Assembly: GCA_035378955.1 (NCBI GenBank)
Contig: DAOSUS010000008.1
Location: 23,025 to 87,024, forward strand
Source of the DNA: Candidatus Hydrogenedens sp.
GTDB lineage: Bacteria > Hydrogenedentota > Hydrogenedentia > Hydrogenedentales > Hydrogenedentaceae
Length of the DNA stretch: 64,000 bases
Reading direction: 5' to 3'
Position numbers and translations under genes: made by a program. The notes beneath the pieces are model-generated. The model searched no databases and was not told where the DNA came from. It saw only the letters and a program-made list of their open reading frames with translations. Within the stretch, counting starts at the first letter, position 1. Every line of letters begins with the position of its first letter. This document shows positions 63,899 to 64,000 of the stretch, one piece after another.

Positions 63899-64000
63899 AA
63901 AAATTTAACAATAAAAACAAAAAAAATACTATAAAAAAAATTAAAAATACATAAATTATTGCAATATAATAACTTATATTTTTTATTATTTTTTTGTTTT

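Overview
The window is a gene-dense, AT-rich bacterial chromosome segment. By eye the G+C is in the mid-30s percent. Genes lie on both strands in short operons. It carries an RND efflux operon with a TolC partner, lipoproteins, an ExbB/ExbD/TonB set and type II secretion pseudopilins, so the cell is diderm (Gram-negative type). Tat- or Sec-exported Gfo/Idh/MocA oxidoreductases, exported sugar-isomerase-like TIM barrels, a DUF6786-like protein, a HEAT-repeat protein with a lectin-like tail, a PocR/AraC regulator and several B12-type radical SAM proteins occur together. This mix resembles uncultured lineages such as Hydrogenedentota or their planctomycete-like neighbours. That placement is an inference from gene content, not from a marker tree. 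I saw no rRNA, tRNA, CRISPR array, insertion sequence or phage gene.

Layout. 1-6.8 kb: the start of a lipoprotein running off the left edge, a small membrane protein, an FHA-GAF-class III cyclase, and a two-gene operon (Tat-exported Gfo/Idh/MocA oxidoreductase plus a secreted HEAT-repeat protein). 6.9-14.5 kb: one minus-strand efflux operon (DGC-domain zinc protein, MarR, membrane-fusion protein, RND pump, hexapeptide acyltransferase, TolC). 14.7-23.6 kb: a plus-strand run with the AmmeMemoRadiSam radical SAM enzyme, a tiny Tat-like ORF, a lipoprotein fusing Memo to AMMECR1, a 1185-residue membrane protein (spermidine-synthase-like + covalent-FMN domain + NapH/NosR-like Fe-S domain), a small membrane protein, and an ADP-forming acyl-CoA synthetase. 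23.8-28.6 kb: a class I amidotransferase, a HAD protein, a secreted EEP-fold hydrolase, a 31-residue histone-H1-like peptide with its own promoter, palindrome and terminator, and an acyl-CoA ligase. 28.8-31.7 kb: a TauE-type permease, a GT2 glycosyltransferase and a PP2C phosphatase. 31.7-34.1 kb: an ExbB/ExbD/TonB-like operon. 34.2-37.4 kb: argC-argJ-argB, divergent from aspS. 39.4-42.3 kb: two radical SAM genes 3 bp apart. 42.4-47.1 kb: a DUF6786-like protein and gspI-J-K-F. 47.2-50.2 kb: a LarA-family gene and argS. 50.3-57 kb: a TIM-barrel isomerase, GT2, a putative glycosidase, truA and a third radical SAM protein. 57.1-63.9 kb: a lipoprotein, a PocR-AraC regulator, an MBL-fold protein, a glycosidase-like protein and a TatD hydrolase.

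The strongest candidate for an undescribed system is 14.7-21.3 kb. It combines a cytoplasmic radical SAM enzyme, an exported Memo-AMMECR1 lipoprotein, and a single-polypeptide membrane electron conduit that appears to carry covalently bound FMN and Fe-S clusters. The architecture suggests that the poorly understood Amme/Memo/RadiSam system acts here at the outer face of the inner membrane, with electrons supplied across the membrane. The 31-residue KKA peptide locus (26.5-26.8 kb) and the acyltransferase embedded in the efflux operon come next.
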